Counted from the first letter of the stretch, positions 31,284 to 43,899 are shown. The stretch is DNA of 53,809 bases from Caryophanales bacterium UBA6768 (GCA_002453315.1 DKGO01000205.1:1-53809), one strand, 5' to 3'. Program-made: numbers and translations. Notes: generated by a model not told the origin, from the letters alone.

Positions 31284-31682
31284 ATGGTAATGACAGATCC
31301 TATTGCAGATATGTTAACAAGAATCCGTAATGCAAATGTTGTACGTCATGAAAAATTGGAAATGCCAGCATCAAAAATGAAGACGGAAATAGCTAAAATT
31401 TTAAAAAGAGAAGGTTATATCCGTGATTATGAAGTCATTGAAGATAATAAACAAGGTATACTTAAACTGTTTATGAAATATGGTTCAGATGATGAACGTG
31501 TTATCACCGGACTAAAAAGAATTAGTAAACCAGGTTTGCGTGTCTATGCCAAGGCACACGAGGTACCTAAAGTATTGAACGGACTAGGTACTGCCATCGT
31601 ATCGACACCTAATGGTGTACTATCTGATAAAGAAGCACGCTCACAAGCAATTGGTGGAGAAGTATTAGCATATGTTTGGTAA
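31284..31682 (+). CDS. rpsH: 30S ribosomal protein S8
   Basis: Central-domain assembly protein; in E. coli it represses the spc operon. It has 132 residues: [18 protein letters not shown] at the start and [18 protein letters not shown] at the end. ATG 31284 follows GGAAGGAGGTAA. Confidence 0.98.
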   Translation: MVMTDPIADMLTRIRNANVVRHEKLEMPASKMKTEIAKILKREGYIRDYEVIEDNKQGILKLFMKYGSDDERVITGLKRISKPGLRVYAKAHEVPKVLNGLGTAIVSTPNGVLSDKEARSQAIGGEVLAYVW

Positions 31683-31710
31683 CAAACGAGAGACAGAGGA
31701 GGTGGATTAA

Positions 31711-32247
31711 ATGTCCCGAATTGGATTTAAAACGATTGAAGTTCCTGCTGGTGTAGAAGTTACATTAGATGGAAATAACGTTAAAGTTAAAGGACCTAAA
31801 GGTGAACTGTCAAGAACACTACATCCTGAAATGGTCATTAAACAAGAAGATAATGAAATTATTGTTGAACGTCCTACAGATGGAAAAGAGCACCGTTCAT
31901 TACATGGCACAACACGTAGCTTAATTCAAAACATGGTAGATGGTGTTTCAAAAGGATTTCAAAAGGAACTGGAAATTATCGGTGTCGGTTATCGTGCACA
32001 AAAACAAGGCAATAAACTGATTGTTGGTGCAGGATTTTCACATCCAGTAGAATTCGAACAAGAAGATAATATCGAATTTGACGTACCAAAAAACACGGAA
32101 ATTATTATTAAAGGGATTGACAAAGAACGGGTTGGAGCAATCGCGGCAGACATTAGAGCGACACGTCCGCCAGAACCTTATAAAGGCAAAGGGATCCGCT
32201 ACAAAGGTGAAATGGTCCGCCGTAAAGAAGGTAAAACAGCTAAGTAA
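31711..32247 (+). CDS. rplF: 50S ribosomal protein L6
   Basis: Two-domain protein near the sarcin-ricin loop. It has 178 residues; [18 protein letters not shown] at the start and [16 protein letters not shown] near the end are diagnostic. ATG 31711 follows AGAGGAGGTGG. Confidence 0.98.
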   Translation: MSRIGFKTIEVPAGVEVTLDGNNVKVKGPKGELSRTLHPEMVIKQEDNEIIVERPTDGKEHRSLHGTTRSLIQNMVDGVSKGFQKELEIIGVGYRAQKQGNKLIVGAGFSHPVEFEQEDNIEFDVPKNTEIIIKGIDKERVGAIAADIRATRPPEPYKGKGIRYKGEMVRRKEGKTAK

Positions 32248-32285
32248 AAATTTTAACTGATAGGTTTGAAAGGAGTGGCGTAATA

Positions 32286-32648
32286 ATGATCACAAAACCT
32301 AGTAAAAATCATGTGCGAAAAAGAGTGCATGCCCGGGTTCGTAGGAAAATAAGTGGAACAGAAACAAAGCCACGTTTAAATGTTTTTCGTTCTAATAACC
32401 ATATATATGCACAACTTATCGATGATCAAAAAGGACATACAATTGCAAGTGCAAGTTCCAATGAAAAAGACTGGGCACTAGCTTCAAAAAGCAATAAAGA
32501 AGCTGCTGGAAAAGTAGGGACTTTAATTGCTGAACGTGCCATTGACAAAGGATTTAAAGACGTCGTTTTTGACCGTGGAGGTTATATATATCACGGCCGA
32601 GTGAAAGCATTAGCAGATGCAGCTCGTGAAGCTGGATTACAATTCTAA
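32286..32648 (+). CDS. rplR: 50S ribosomal protein L18
   Basis: 5S rRNA-binding protein. It has 120 residues, with [20 protein letters not shown] and [23 protein letters not shown] 32286 follows AAAGGAGTGG. Confidence 0.97.
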   Translation: MITKPSKNHVRKRVHARVRRKISGTETKPRLNVFRSNNHIYAQLIDDQKGHTIASASSNEKDWALASKSNKEAAGKVGTLIAERAIDKGFKDVVFDRGGYIYHGRVKALADAAREAGLQF

Positions 32649-32665
32649 TAAAAGAGGAGGGAATG

Positions 32666-33175
32666 ATGACGTTGAGTAAGAAATTCGATTCAGATAAAAT
32701 GGAATTAGAAGAACGTGTCGTTACAGTGAATCGTGTCGCTAAAGTAGTAAAAGGTGGTCGACGTTTCCGATTTGCAGCTGTTGTTGTCGTTGGTGACAAA
32801 AATGGTCAAGTTGGTTTCGGAACTGGTAAAGCCCTAGAAGTACCAGAAGCGATTAAAAAAGCAATCGATAATGCTAAAAAGAACCTTATTCAAGTACCAA
32901 TTGTTGGCACAACGATTCCCCATGAAATTAACGGACGATTTGGATCAGGTAACGTATTGATGAAACCAGCAGCAGAAGGTACAGGGGTGATTTCAGGTGG
33001 ACCTGTACGGGCTGTATTAGAGTTAGCCGGTGTTGGGGATATTTTAACAAAATCACTTGGGTCAAATAACCCAATCAATATGATTAGAGCAACAATTAAC
33101 GGATTAGAAAATCTGAAAAAAGCAGAAGAAGTTGCGAAATTACGCGGAAAAACCGTTGAAGAGTTATTAGGATAA
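32666..33175 (+). CDS. rpsE: 30S ribosomal protein S5
   Basis: Accuracy and mRNA-entry protein. It has about 169 residues with the double-stranded RNA-binding fold and the spectinomycin-region loop ([16 protein letters not shown]), wild type by eye. Three in-frame starts are close together. ATG 32663 is only 2 bp from GAGGAGG, ATG 32666 is better spaced, and TTG 32672 is also possible; 32666 is chosen. It follows rplR by 17 bp. Confidence 0.95.
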   Translation: MTLSKKFDSDKMELEERVVTVNRVAKVVKGGRRFRFAAVVVVGDKNGQVGFGTGKALEVPEAIKKAIDNAKKNLIQVPIVGTTIPHEINGRFGSGNVLMKPAAEGTGVISGGPVRAVLELAGVGDILTKSLGSNNPINMIRATINGLENLKKAEEVAKLRGKTVEELLG

Positions 33176-33188
33176 GGAGGGAATGTTC

Positions 33189-33371
33189 ATGTCTAAACAA
33201 TTAGAAATAACCCTCAAAAGAAGTGTTATTGGGCGGAAGGAAAACCAAGTAAAAACTGTTAAAGCATTGGGTTTAAAGAAAATAAATGATACAGTGACTC
33301 ATAACGACACACCCGCAATAAGAGGAATGGTACGAACAGTATCACATTTAGTGAGTGTCGAGGAACTGTAA
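33189..33371 (+). CDS. rpmD: 50S ribosomal protein L30
   Basis: A 60-residue protein with the signature [14 protein letters not shown] and [13 protein letters not shown]. An ATG at 33183 is in frame, but AAGGAGGG ends at 33181, so ATG 33189 (MSKQLEITL) has the correct spacing. Confidence 0.96.
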   Translation: MSKQLEITLKRSVIGRKENQVKTVKALGLKKINDTVTHNDTPAIRGMVRTVSHLVSVEEL

Positions 33372-33401
33372 TATCGTTTTTGATAAAAGGAGGCGCAAAC
33401 G

Positions 33402-33841
33402 ATGAAGCTTCATGATATAAAACCAGCTGAAGGAAGCCATAAAAGTAAGAAAAGATTAGGTCGTGGTATGGCATCTGGGCATGGTAAAACATCTGGTAAA
33501 GGTCATAAAGGGCAAAAAGCCCGTTCAGGTGGCGGTGTTCGTCCCGGATTTGAAGGTGGCCAAACACCATTATTTCAACGGTTGCCAAAGCGTGGATTTA
33601 CCAATATCAACCGTAAAGAATACCAAATTGTAAATTTAGAAACTTTAAATCAATTTGAAGAAGGTACAGAAATTACACCACAAACATTATTAGATAAAGG
33701 AATCGTTAAAAAGTCAAAAGTGAATGTGAAAGTTTTAGGCAATGGATCAGTTGATAAAAAATTAACTGTAAAGGCTCATAAATTTTCTTCTGCAGCGAAA
33801 GAGGCAATTGAGGCAGCAGGCGGAACAATAGAGGTGATTTA

Positions 33842-33842
<1 letters not shown>
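33402..33842 (+). CDS. rplO: 50S ribosomal protein L15
   Basis: Late-assembly protein with a long basic, glycine-rich N-terminal extension ([20 protein letters not shown]) threading into 23S rRNA. It has 146 residues. ATG 33402 follows AAAGGAGGCG. The stop overlaps the secY start (TAATG). Confidence 0.98.
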
Positions 33843-35816
<1,974 letters not shown>

Positions 35817-35849
35817 TAAAATAAAAACATATGGTAACTAAATGAGCAA

Positions 35850-35879
35850 AATGATCAATAAAGGTTTATCATTGTTTTT
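35850..35879 (+). terminator. Possible terminator after adk
   Basis: AATGAtcaaTAAA (from 35850) can pair with TTTATCATT (to 35873), leaving a small bulge, followed by GTTTTTG. Weak, but it lies where the operon is interrupted by the missing map gene. Confidence 0.4.
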
Positions 35880-35910
35880 GAATGAGAAGACTTTATGTAG
35901 TACGATTTGA

Positions 35911-35938
35911 TTGACATCAAAAAAGCTAGTTATATTAT
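35911..35938 (+). promoter_or_regulatory. Promoter of the KOW gene-infA unit
   Basis: TTGACA (35911-35916), 16 bp, TATTAT (35933-35938). It lies in the adk to KOW-gene gap, so the downstream alpha-operon genes can be transcribed independently of the S10 promoter. Confidence 0.6.
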
Positions 35939-35961
35939 ATTGAAAATGTAGGTGATCGTTG

Positions 35962-36274
35962 TTGACAGAAGACTATACGATACCGCAACTTGGGCAAATG
36001 GTTCAAGTATTAAAAGGTCGGGAAATAGGGCAAGTAGCAATTGTTATTCGCATTATTGATGACCGATATGTATTATTAGCTGATGGGGAAAAACGGAAGT
36101 ATGATCGCCCTAAAAAAAAGAATGTTAAACATGTCAATTTAATACCTTATATTTCTCAAGAGGTAAGTAAAAGTCTTTTGGAGACGCATCGTGTCTCCAA
36201 TGGGAAGTTACGATTTGCTATCGCAAAGTATCGAAGTGAAGTTGTGACTGAATCAGAGAAGGGGGACACAAACG

Positions 36275-36282
<8 letters not shown>
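35962..36282 (+). CDS. KOW-domain RNA-binding protein (YbzG/L14e-like)
   Basis: A 106-residue protein with an N-terminal KOW-type fold ([25 protein letters not shown], then [19 protein letters not shown]), of the family annotated as L14e/L6e/L27e-like. It is commonly encoded just before infA in Firmicutes. It probably binds rRNA or ribosomes; the exact role is unknown. Tandem TTG codons at 35959 and 35962 compete for the start; the latter is better spaced from AGGTGATC. It overlaps infA by 8 bp. Confidence 0.85.
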
Positions 36283-36639
<357 letters not shown>

Positions 36640-36659
36640 TATGGAGGTGTAAATAATTT

Positions 36660-37025
36660 ATGGCACGTATAGCTGGAATTGATGTTCCAAGAGAAAAACG
36701 AATTGTAATTGCCTTAACGTCCATTTATGGTATCGGAAAAACAACCGCTCAAAAGGTATTAGAAGAAGCAGGCGTTTCTGAAGATACAAGAGTTCGTGAT
36801 TTAACAGAGAGTGAATTAAGTAAAATTCGAAAAGCTGTTAATAGTTATACGATTGAAGGGGACTTACGTCGAGAAGTTTCATTAAATATTAAACGTCTGA
36901 CAGAGATTGGGTCATACAGAGGAATGAGACATCGCAGAGGTTTACCAGTTCGTGGACAAAACACAAAAAACAATGCTCGTACACGTAAAGGCCCAAGTAG
37001 AGCAATTGCAGGAAAGAAAAAATAG
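36660..37025 (+). CDS. rpsM: 30S ribosomal protein S13
   Basis: Head protein forming bridges B1a/B1b and contacting P-site tRNA. It has 121 residues: [20 protein letters not shown] at the start, [14 protein letters not shown] and a basic tail [14 protein letters not shown] 36660 follows TGGAGGTG. Confidence 0.98.
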   Translation: MARIAGIDVPREKRIVIALTSIYGIGKTTAQKVLEEAGVSEDTRVRDLTESELSKIRKAVNSYTIEGDLRREVSLNIKRLTEIGSYRGMRHRRGLPVRGQNTKNNARTRKGPSRAIAGKKK

Positions 37026-37046
37026 TCGAGGAGGGAAAGTATAACT

Positions 37047-37436
37047 ATGGCTCGTAAAACAACGACAAGAAAACGTCGAGTTAAAAAGAATATAGAATCG
37101 GGTGTTGCACACATCCATTCTACATTTAATAATACGATTGTAACAATTACGGATTTACAAGGAAATGTCATTGGCTGGAGTTCAGCAGGAGCACTTGGTT
37201 TTAAAGGCTCCCGTAAATCAACTCCATATGCCGCTCAAATGGCAGCAGAAACAGTAGCAAAATCAGCACTAGAAGCTAACATGAAAACTTTAGAAGTATC
37301 TGTTAAAGGCCCAGGAGCAGGACGTGAAGCAGCCATTCGATCACTTCAAGCTGCAGGATTAGAAATCACTGCTATCCGTGACGTAACACCTGTCCCACAT
37401 AACGGTTGTCGCCCACCAAAAAGACGCCGTGTATAA
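37047..37436 (+). CDS. rpsK: 30S ribosomal protein S11
   Basis: Platform protein near the E site and the Shine-Dalgarno helix. It has 129 residues with [32 protein letters not shown] spacing ([17 protein letters not shown]) and [21 protein letters not shown] 37047 follows GAGGAGGG. Confidence 0.98.
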   Translation: MARKTTTRKRRVKKNIESGVAHIHSTFNNTIVTITDLQGNVIGWSSAGALGFKGSRKSTPYAAQMAAETVAKSALEANMKTLEVSVKGPGAGREAAIRSLQAAGLEITAIRDVTPVPHNGCRPPKRRRV

Positions 37437-37575
37437 GTTGAATAGATAGTTTAAAAAAGCGTCATTTGACTATAATGTTGATATACTCACAATGTGAATC
37501 ACACAAATAGTAATCGTATAAACATTGTTTCAAAGTGACAATTGACTTAAAATCATTTAACATAAAGACATTGGT

Positions 37576-37608
37576 GGTTAAACAATCACGGATTGTTCGT
37601 TTGTAACC
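37576..37608 (+). other. Stem-loop in the rpsK-rpoA gap
   Basis: GGTTA-AACAATC (37576-37587) pairs with GATTGTT (37591-37597) and, after a CGTTTG bulge, TAACC (37604-37608). There is no T tract. The 237-bp gap is unusually long for this operon and may carry an rpoA leader or promoter; no convincing promoter is seen. Confidence 0.5.
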
Positions 37609-37673
37609 ATACGAATGATGATAATCATATATTTATTTGAAACGTTAAGTTACTAAAAGGAGGGCTTGATAGG

Positions 37674-38618
37674 ATGATCGAAATTGAAAAACCAAACATA
37701 GAAATGGTTGAAATTAGTGATGACGCTACTTTTGGAAAATTTGTAGTTGAACCACTAGAGCGAGGATACGGAACAACATTAGGAAATTCGTTACGCCGTA
37801 TTCTATTATCCTCACTTCCTGGTGCTGCAGTTACATCCGTACAAATTGACGGGGCTTTACATGAGTTTTCAACCATTGACGGCGTCGTGGAAGATGTAAC
37901 AACAATCATATTAAACTTGAAAAAGTTAGCATTAAAAATTTACTCAGAAGAAGAAAAAGTATTAGAATTAGACGTACAGGGAGAAAAAGTTGTTACGGCA
38001 GCTGATTTGACTTTTGACAGTGATGTTGAAGTATTAAATCCAGATTTGCATATTGCAACGATGAATAAAAACGCTAAATTATATATGAAAATCACAGCCG
38101 AAAAAGGTCGTGGTTATCGTACAGCAGATGAAAATAAGCATGAAAGCCAACCAATTGGGGTTATCCCAGTAGATTCAACTTTTACACCTGTATCCCGTGT
38201 ATCCTACCAAGTAGAAAATACACGAATTGGACAAATTACAAATTTTGATAAATTAACACTCGATATTTGGACTAATGGAAGTGTACGTCCAGAAGAAGCG
38301 GTGTCCATTGGAGCAAAAATATTCACAGAGCACCTAAATATTTTTGTTGGTTTAACAGAGGAAGTAAAAAATGTTGAAATGTTGGTAGAAAAAGAAGAAG
38401 ACCAAAAAGAAAAAGTACTAGAAATGACGATTGAGGAACTAGATTTATCTGTTCGGTCGTATAACTGTTTAAAACGTGCCGGTATTAACACGGTGCAGGA
38501 ATTAACGGCTAAAACAGAGGAAGACATGATGAAAGTACGGAATCTAGGTCGTAAATCATTAGATGAAGTGAAGAAAAAATTAGGAGAGCTCGATTTAAGT
38601 TTACGAAGTGATGACTAA
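37674..38618 (+). CDS. rpoA: DNA-directed RNA polymerase subunit alpha
   Basis: Assembly platform of core polymerase. It has 314 residues. The N-terminal dimerisation domain (about 1-228) includes [19 protein letters not shown]. An acidic linker (about 232-245) leads to the C-terminal domain with [19 protein letters not shown], which contains the DNA-contacting arginine and binds UP elements and activators. ATG 37674 follows AAAGGAGGGC. Confidence 0.98.
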   Translation: MIEIEKPNIEMVEISDDATFGKFVVEPLERGYGTTLGNSLRRILLSSLPGAAVTSVQIDGALHEFSTIDGVVEDVTTIILNLKKLALKIYSEEEKVLELDVQGEKVVTAADLTFDSDVEVLNPDLHIATMNKNAKLYMKITAEKGRGYRTADENKHESQPIGVIPVDSTFTPVSRVSYQVENTRIGQITNFDKLTLDIWTNGSVRPEEAVSIGAKIFTEHLNIFVGLTEEVKNVEMLVEKEEDQKEKVLEMTIEELDLSVRSYNCLKRAGINTVQELTAKTEEDMMKVRNLGRKSLDEVKKKLGELDLSLRSDD

Positions 38619-38664
38619 TTGAATTCTCTAAAATGAGTGTTACGTAGTTAAAGGAGGGATACTC

Positions 38665-39021
38665 ATGGCAAGAAAGCTAGGACGTACATCGGATACAAGA
38701 ATGGCATTATTACGTAATTTAACTGCAGATGTCATTTTATATGGAAAAGTAGAAACAACAGAAGTAAAAGCGAAGGAACTGCGCACTACTGTCGACAAAA
38801 TGATTACACTAGGTAAGCGTGGCGATTTACATGCACGCAGACAAGCTGCAGCATTTTTATATAACAAATCTACTGAAGACGAAGATGAATCAGTGTTACA
38901 AAAATTGTTTGGTGAAGTTGCAGAACGCTATGAGGATCGACAAGGTGGGTATACTCGTATACTAAAACTAGGTCCTCGTCGCGGAGATGGCGCGAACATG
39001 GCGATTATCGAGTTAGTTTAA
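38665..39021 (+). CDS. rplQ: 50S ribosomal protein L17
   Basis: Tunnel-exit neighbour. It has 118 residues with [19 protein letters not shown] and [17 protein letters not shown] at the end. ATG 38665 follows AAAGGAGGGA, 46 bp after rpoA. It is the last gene of the superoperon, followed by a terminator. Confidence 0.98.
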   Translation: MARKLGRTSDTRMALLRNLTADVILYGKVETTEVKAKELRTTVDKMITLGKRGDLHARRQAAAFLYNKSTEDEDESVLQKLFGEVAERYEDRQGGYTRILKLGPRRGDGANMAIIELV

Positions 39022-39101
39022 AACATTCCAGTAAATATGACTGAACATTACATGTAATGGAACTATTTTGTGAAAAATTTTTATAAAAACTTTTTATTAT
39101 G

Positions 39102-39152
39102 AAAGGACACGGTAAATCCCCATTGAAGGGCTATTCCGGGTCCTTTTTTATT
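39102..39152 (+). terminator. Rho-independent terminator after rplQ
   Basis: Outer stem AAAGGAC (39102-39108) with GTCCTTT (39140-39146), inner CGG/CCG pairing, then TTTTATTT. It ends the S10-spc-alpha transcript. Confidence 0.8.
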
Positions 39153-39600
39153 TAGGAATTACTTGGATGAGAATAAAAGAAGTAATTGTTTTATGGTTCA
39201 AATTACTGTACTGGAACATGCGGGGGGTAGTTTTGTAAGCTTTTTTAGAAAAACCCAACGGCAGGAATTTCTATCGTTAGACCTATTGCGATTAATGGGT
39301 TAAAATCCAAGCGCTAGAGTTTCCAGCGTTAGACTTATTGCGCCCCATGCATCAATACTTAAACACAAAGTCAACCTGTGTAAAGATATTGAATCTAACG
39401 TGATAACAATAGTAGGGAAATTCACACGTAGAAACCTAACCATTATAAACATTAAAAGCCCCACTACAGGACTCGGAAAAATAATTGCAAGCAACGGCTG
39501 AATCAACTGAAATTACCGAATAAAGATTATTCATACGAATCAAATCGTGTTATCATGTATAATGAAGTAGTTAGGTATAAAATGATAACCAATAGTTACA
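39153..39600. other. Gene-free region before ecfA1 with a degenerate repeat
   Basis: No plausible gene on either strand. It holds two copies of a 23-bp degenerate direct repeat (listed separately) and, near 39558-39563, a TATAAT that may be the -10 of the ecf operon; no good -35 is paired with it. Confidence 0.5.
39268..39342. repeat. Two degenerate 23-bp direct repeats
   Basis: TTTCTATCGTTAGACCTATTGCG (split here as TTTCTATCGTTAG then ACCTATTGCG; 39268-39290) recurs as TTTCCAGCGTTAG then ACTTATTGCG (39320-39342), 52 bp apart, with 3-4 differences. It probably belongs to a dispersed intergenic repeat of this lineage. Confidence 0.55.
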
Positions 39601-39624
39601 TTGCTGAAGAGGAGACAAGCAATC

Positions 39625-40461
39625 ATGGAAAATATTATCGAATTTAATGACGTCTCTTTTCGCTATGATCAAGACGCACCATGGGCATTAAAAAATTGTA
39701 GTTTTACGATAAAACAACATGAATCTGTCGCTATTATTGGGCACAACGGTTCCGGGAAATCTACGATTGCTAAATTAACGAATGGGCTCCTATTTCCTGA
39801 AGAAGGAACGATTAAAATAAATGGTCAACTATTAACGGAAGATACTGTTTGGGACATTCGAAAAGATATCGGTATGGTATTTCAAAATCCAGACAACCAA
39901 TTTGTTGGAGCAACTGTTCAGGATGATGTTGCTTTTGGATTAGAAAACCGTGGTATCGATCGTGAAGAAATGATTAAAAGAATCGACGATGCATTAACAA
40001 CCGTTAAAATGACAGAGTATCGGTCAACAGAGCCACATCGTTTATCAGGTGGCCAAAAACAGCGGGTAGCGATTGCTGGTGTCATTTCAATTTTTCCTAA
40101 AGTACTTATTTTAGATGAAGCGACTGTCATGTTAGACCCGAAAGGAAGAATGGAAATCGTCGAAACAATCCAACAATTACAACAAACGATGGACATCACT
40201 TTAGTCGCTATTACACACGATTTAAAAGAGATTTTGCAAACCGATAAAGTAATTATTTTAAATAAAGGTGAAATTTGGGATATTGGTACCCCACGTCACA
40301 TTATTGCGAAAGGCGAAAAATTAAGGAAAATAGGCCTAGATATCCCGTTTATTACCGAACTGACGGAAGAATTAACAACGTTGGGAATGCCTTTAAAAAC
40401 GGATTTAATTTATTCAGAGGAGTTATTAGAAGAATTATGGACATTACATTCGAAAATGTAA
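39625..40461 (+). CDS. ecfA1: ECF transporter ATPase EcfA1
   Basis: ATP-binding subunit of the energy-coupling factor module that powers several vitamin and metal S-components. It has 278 residues; Walker [10 protein letters not shown] (39-47), Q-loop VFQNPDNQF, signature LSGGQKQR, and Walker [11 protein letters not shown]. The family usually has SMLD where this has VMLD. The frame is open from 39601, but GAAGAGGAG upstream fits ATG 39625. Its end overlaps ecfA2 by 25 bp. Confidence 0.95.
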   Translation: MENIIEFNDVSFRYDQDAPWALKNCSFTIKQHESVAIIGHNGSGKSTIAKLTNGLLFPEEGTIKINGQLLTEDTVWDIRKDIGMVFQNPDNQFVGATVQDDVAFGLENRGIDREEMIKRIDDALTTVKMTEYRSTEPHRLSGGQKQRVAIAGVISIFPKVLILDEATVMLDPKGRMEIVETIQQLQQTMDITLVAITHDLKEILQTDKVIILNKGEIWDIGTPRHIIAKGEKLRKIGLDIPFITELTEELTTLGMPLKTDLIYSEELLEELWTLHSKM

Positions 40462-41312
40462 GCTATACATACCAACCGAATACACCGTTTGAACATCAGG
40501 CATTAAAAGACATATCATTTTATATCCCATCTGGAACATTTGTCGCCATCATCGGGCATACAGGCTCGGGTAAATCAACGTTAATTCAACATTTAAACGG
40601 ACTTATTCGTCCAACAAATGGGGAAATATCGATTGGAAAATATGAATTTAGTCATACAAAAAAGTTGAAAGCAATGAAAGAGCTTCGTAAACAAGTCGGT
40701 GTTGTCTTCCAATATCCCGAACATCAATTATTCGATGAAACAGTAGAAAAGGACATTGCTTTTGGTCCGATGAATTTTGGCATTACAAAAAGAGAAGTGA
40801 AGAAACGAATTGAAGAGATATTACCTAAGGTAGGATTATCGGAGGAAATTTTACCAAGATCCCCACTTGAATTAAGTGGGGGACAAATGCGACGTGTTGC
40901 TATAGCCGGCGTGTTAGCAGCAAAACCATCTATCTATGTATTAGACGAGCCGACTGCGGGGCTTGATCCACAAGGACAAAAGGAAATATTAGATATGTTT
41001 TACGACATCCATCAAAAAGAGAAAACAACGACCATTTTGGTGACGCACAGTATGGAAAATGCCCTAACTTATGCGGACTATGTTATTATTTTAAATCAGG
41101 GTGAAAAATACTTAGAAGGCAAACCAGAGGATATTTTAACGAAGGAATCACTACTTCATGAAGTACAATTGCTTGTGCCTGAATCATTACAATTTATTAA
41201 AAAATTTAATGAAAGATTCTCAGCAAATTTACCAATTTCTAGACAAACGACTTCAGAAATTGCCACACATATACACACATATTTACTAGCGCTAAAAGAG
41301 ACGAAGGAGTAA
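40437..41312 (+). CDS. ecfA2: ECF transporter ATPase EcfA2
   Basis: Second ATPase of the EcfA1A2T module. It has 291 residues: Walker [11 protein letters not shown]-loop [14 protein letters not shown] (the YPEHQLF form is typical of EcfA2), signature LSGGQMRR, Walker [12 protein letters not shown]. The open frame extends upstream to 40275 through ecfA1, but the family N-terminus [12 protein letters not shown] starts at ATG 40437, inside ecfA1. The overlap keeps the two ATPases translationally coupled and equimolar. Confidence 0.95.
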   Translation: MDITFENVSYTYQPNTPFEHQALKDISFYIPSGTFVAIIGHTGSGKSTLIQHLNGLIRPTNGEISIGKYEFSHTKKLKAMKELRKQVGVVFQYPEHQLFDETVEKDIAFGPMNFGITKREVKKRIEEILPKVGLSEEILPRSPLELSGGQMRRVAIAGVLAAKPSIYVLDEPTAGLDPQGQKEILDMFYDIHQKEKTTTILVTHSMENALTYADYVIILNQGEKYLEGKPEDILTKESLLHEVQLLVPESLQFIKKFNERFSANLPISRQTTSEIATHIHTYLLALKETKE

Positions 41313-41319
41313 CGTAAGA

Positions 41320-42117
41320 ATGGGGACTTCCATGATTATCGGTCAGTACGTACCGAGTAATTCACTAATTCATCGATTAGATCCAAGAACAAAAATTATT
41401 ATCATTTTTTTCTACGTAATATTTGTGTTTTTTGCCAACAATGTACCGAGCTATAGCCTATTAACAGGATTTGTCATCATTAGCATTATCATCACCTTTA
41501 TCCCCATTCGTTTTATTTTAAAGGGATTGACCCCGATATGGTTTTTAATCTTTTTTACATTTATGCTCCATTTGTTTTTAACGAAAGAAGGGCCTATTTT
41601 ATTTGAGTTCTGGACACTTAGAATCCACTTAGGGGGTGTCATCCAGGGGGCAGTCATTTCACTACGATTTTGCTTGTTAATTTTAATGACATCATTATTA
41701 ACATTAACGACGACACAGATTGAAATCACTGACGCAATTGAAAATCTACTCCAACCGTTAAAAAAAATCCGTTTTCCTGTTCATGAAATGGCCTTGATGA
41801 TGTCAATTTCATTACGATTTATTCCAACATTGATGCAGGAAACGGACAAAATTTCAAAAGCTCAGGCATCAAGAGGGGTAGATTTTCGAACAGGACCATT
41901 AAAAGAACGAATAAAAGCCATCGTACCATTACTTGTTCCCCTATTCGTCAGTGCCTTCAAACGTGCAGAGGAATTGGCAATGGCCATGGAAGCAAGAGGC
42001 TACCAAGGTGGTGAAGGTAGATCAAAATTAAGGGAACTTAATTATCAGACAAGAGATTTTCTAATGTTTTTATTATTTGTATCAGTGATCGTATTATTGT
42101 TTTTCGTGAGATCTTGA
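41320..42117 (+). CDS. ecfT: ECF transporter transmembrane protein EcfT
   Basis: Membrane scaffold that joins the two ATPases to interchangeable S-components. It has 265 residues, with several membrane helices (about 26-60, 67-83, 105-130, 240-263). The two coupling-helix Ala-Arg-Gly motifs are ASRGVDF and EARGYQGGEG. ATG 41320 follows AAGGAGTAAC, 7 bp after ecfA2. No S-component gene is in the window, as expected for a shared (group II) module. Confidence 0.95.
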   Translation: MGTSMIIGQYVPSNSLIHRLDPRTKIIIIFFYVIFVFFANNVPSYSLLTGFVIISIIITFIPIRFILKGLTPIWFLIFFTFMLHLFLTKEGPILFEFWTLRIHLGGVIQGAVISLRFCLLILMTSLLTLTTTQIEITDAIENLLQPLKKIRFPVHEMALMMSISLRFIPTLMQETDKISKAQASRGVDFRTGPLKERIKAIVPLLVPLFVSAFKRAEELAMAMEARGYQGGEGRSKLRELNYQTRDFLMFLLFVSVIVLLFFVRS

Positions 42118-42137
42118 ATGGTGGAGGGTGTGAAAAG

Positions 42138-42884
42138 ATGCCGAAGTTAAAATGCACGATTAGTTATGACGGAACAAACTATGCGGGATTTCAAATTCAG
42201 GCTCATAAAAATACCATCCAGGCTGAAATCGAACGAGTGTTAAAGAAAATTCATAAAGGTAAATTTGTACGAATTTATCCATCCGGAAGAACTGATGCCG
42301 GGGTACATGCAAAAGGCCAAGTATTTCATTTTTCGACGGATATTAATATTGGCGATGATGATTGGAAAAAAGCCTTCAATACACTTTTGCCAAATGATAT
42401 TTTTGTCCATTCTGTCGAACACGTTCAAGATGATTTTCATGCTCAATATGATGCACTAGAAAAAGAGTATCGTTATGTAGTCCTTAATTCGAAGGAACGG
42501 GATGTATTTCAAAGAAACTACATGTACCATGTTCGATACCCATTAGACATTGAAAAGATGAACGAAGCATGTAAGGTTTTTAAAGGAACCCATGATTTCA
42601 CTTCATTTTGTTCGATGAGATCAAATGTCAAGGGTGACAAAATTAGGACAATTTATGACATCTACTGTGTACAAAATGATAAAACATTCCAATTTACCAT
42701 TCGTGGTAACGGATTTTTGCATCATATGATTCGTATTATGGTCGGAATGATATTAGATGTTGGAAGCGGGAAAACTGAGATTGATACAATAGAAAAAGCA
42801 ATAGCAAAAAAAGATCGGCGTGAAGCGGGAGTCACCATTCCACCTGAGGGACTTTATTTATGGAAAGTAACGTATCCACAATAA
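42138..42884 (+). CDS. truA: tRNA pseudouridine synthase A
   Basis: Converts U38-U40 of tRNA anticodon arms to pseudouridine. It has 248 residues; the catalytic Asp53 is in SGRTDAGVHAKGQ, with KCTISYDGTNYAGFQ at the start and FLHHMIRIMVG later. The frame begins at 42114, overlapping ecfT, but GGAGGGTG (42123-42130) selects ATG 42138. It is probably cotranscribed with ecfA1A2T. Confidence 0.96.
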   Translation: MPKLKCTISYDGTNYAGFQIQAHKNTIQAEIERVLKKIHKGKFVRIYPSGRTDAGVHAKGQVFHFSTDINIGDDDWKKAFNTLLPNDIFVHSVEHVQDDFHAQYDALEKEYRYVVLNSKERDVFQRNYMYHVRYPLDIEKMNEACKVFKGTHDFTSFCSMRSNVKGDKIRTIYDIYCVQNDKTFQFTIRGNGFLHHMIRIMVGMILDVGSGKTEIDTIEKAIAKKDRREAGVTIPPEGLYLWKVTYPQ

Positions 42885-42916
42885 AATAATATTGGTGGAA
42901 AACCATAGTGAAATTA

Positions 42917-42946
42917 TTGACAAGTACTATATTTATAAGGTATCAT
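42917..42946 (+). promoter_or_regulatory. Promoter of rplM-rpsI
   Basis: TTGACA (42917-42922), 18 bp, TATCAT (42941-42946). A short structured leader follows. Confidence 0.7.
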
Positions 42947-42952
42947 GGTGTG

Positions 42953-43040
42953 TGGCAAATTTTTTCTAATCCATAATTAGCCCCGGAAACTAATTGTGTG
43001 ACTATAGATAATGAAGCGTAATTTGAAAAGAATTTTGGAG
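42953..43040 (+). ncRNA. L13-leader-like 5' UTR of rplM-rpsI
   Basis: Between promoter and rplM a 9-bp stem CATAATTAG/CTAATTGTG (42972-42980 with 42990-42998, one G-U) closes a CCCCGGAAA loop. Firmicute rplM genes have a small L13 leader at this position; assignment here is by position and the single hairpin, not by consensus match. Confidence 0.4.
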
Positions 43041-43050
43041 GGAAAAACCA

Positions 43051-43488
43051 ATGCGTACGACATTTATGGCTAACGATAGTACAGTAGAACGTAAATGGTT
43101 CGTTGTCAATGCAGAAGGTAAAAGACTCGGTCGTCTCGCGACAGAGGTAGCAACACTTTTGCGTGGTAAACATAAACCGACATACACACCACATGTTGAC
43201 ACTGGTGATCATGTCATTATCGTTAATGCTGAAAAAATTGAACTAACTGGAAACAAACTAGCCGATAAAAAATATTATCGCCATTCAGGATATCCAGGTG
43301 GCTTAAAAGAGCGAAATGCCAATGAAATGAGAACAAACCATCCTGAAAGAATGCTAGAAATCGCCATTAAAGGCATGCTTCCAAAAGGACCATTAGGACG
43401 TAAAATGTTCAAGAAACTACATGTTTACAAAGGTCCGGAGCATAGCAACCAAGCACAAAAACCTGAAACTTACGAATTAAAAGGATAA
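43051..43488 (+). CDS. rplM: 50S ribosomal protein L13
   Basis: Early assembly protein. It has 145 residues, with [31 protein letters not shown] and [23 protein letters not shown] 43051 follows TTGGAGGG. It is cotranscribed with rpsI (18-bp gap). Confidence 0.98.
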   Translation: MRTTFMANDSTVERKWFVVNAEGKRLGRLATEVATLLRGKHKPTYTPHVDTGDHVIIVNAEKIELTGNKLADKKYYRHSGYPGGLKERNANEMRTNHPERMLEIAIKGMLPKGPLGRKMFKKLHVYKGPEHSNQAQKPETYELKG

Positions 43489-43506
43489 TGAAGGAGGTTA
43501 AATCGA

Positions 43507-43899
43507 TTGGCTAAAGTACAATATAGTGGAACAGGTCGCCGCAAAACATCAACAGCTCGTGTTCGTTTAGTGCCGGGATCTGGTAAAGTAATTGTTAATA
43601 AACGTGATGCCGAAGAGTATTTTCCATATGAAACTCAACGTCTAATTTTAAAACAACCATTAGTCGCTACCGAAACAGAAGGCACGTATGACGTGCTAGT
43701 TAATGTTCATGGTGGAGGCTTTACAGGTCAGGCTGGTGCAGTACGTCACGGTGTAGCTCGTGCATTACTACAAGCCGACCCTGAATATCGTTCCGTATTA
43801 AAACGTGAAGGATATTTAACACGGGACGACAGAATGAAAGAACGTAAGAAATACGGACTTAAAGGTGCTAGACGCGCGCCACAGTTCTCAAAACGTTAA
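43507..43899 (+). CDS. rpsI: 30S ribosomal protein S9
   Basis: Head protein whose C-terminal tail contacts P-site tRNA. It has 130 residues: [18 protein letters not shown] at the start and the tail RRAPQFSKR at the end. The start is TTG 43507 after GAAGGAGGTT. The last 15 bases of the gene belong to the attL repeat of the downstream element, and insertion leaves the S9 protein intact. Confidence 0.98.
   Translation: MAKVQYSGTGRRKTSTARVRLVPGSGKVIVNKRDAEEYFPYETQRLILKQPLVATETEGTYDVLVNVHGGGFTGQAGAVRHGVARALLQADPEYRSVLKREGYLTRDDRMKERKKYGLKGARRAPQFSKR

Noticed and set aside
39300..39506. 68-codon minus-strand open frame before ecfA1
   Set aside because: Lies across the degenerate repeats, has no ribosome binding site and no recognisable product.
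40275..40436. N-terminal extension of EcfA2
   Set aside because: Overlaps ecfA1 in another frame and lacks family sequence; the conserved start is ATG 40437.
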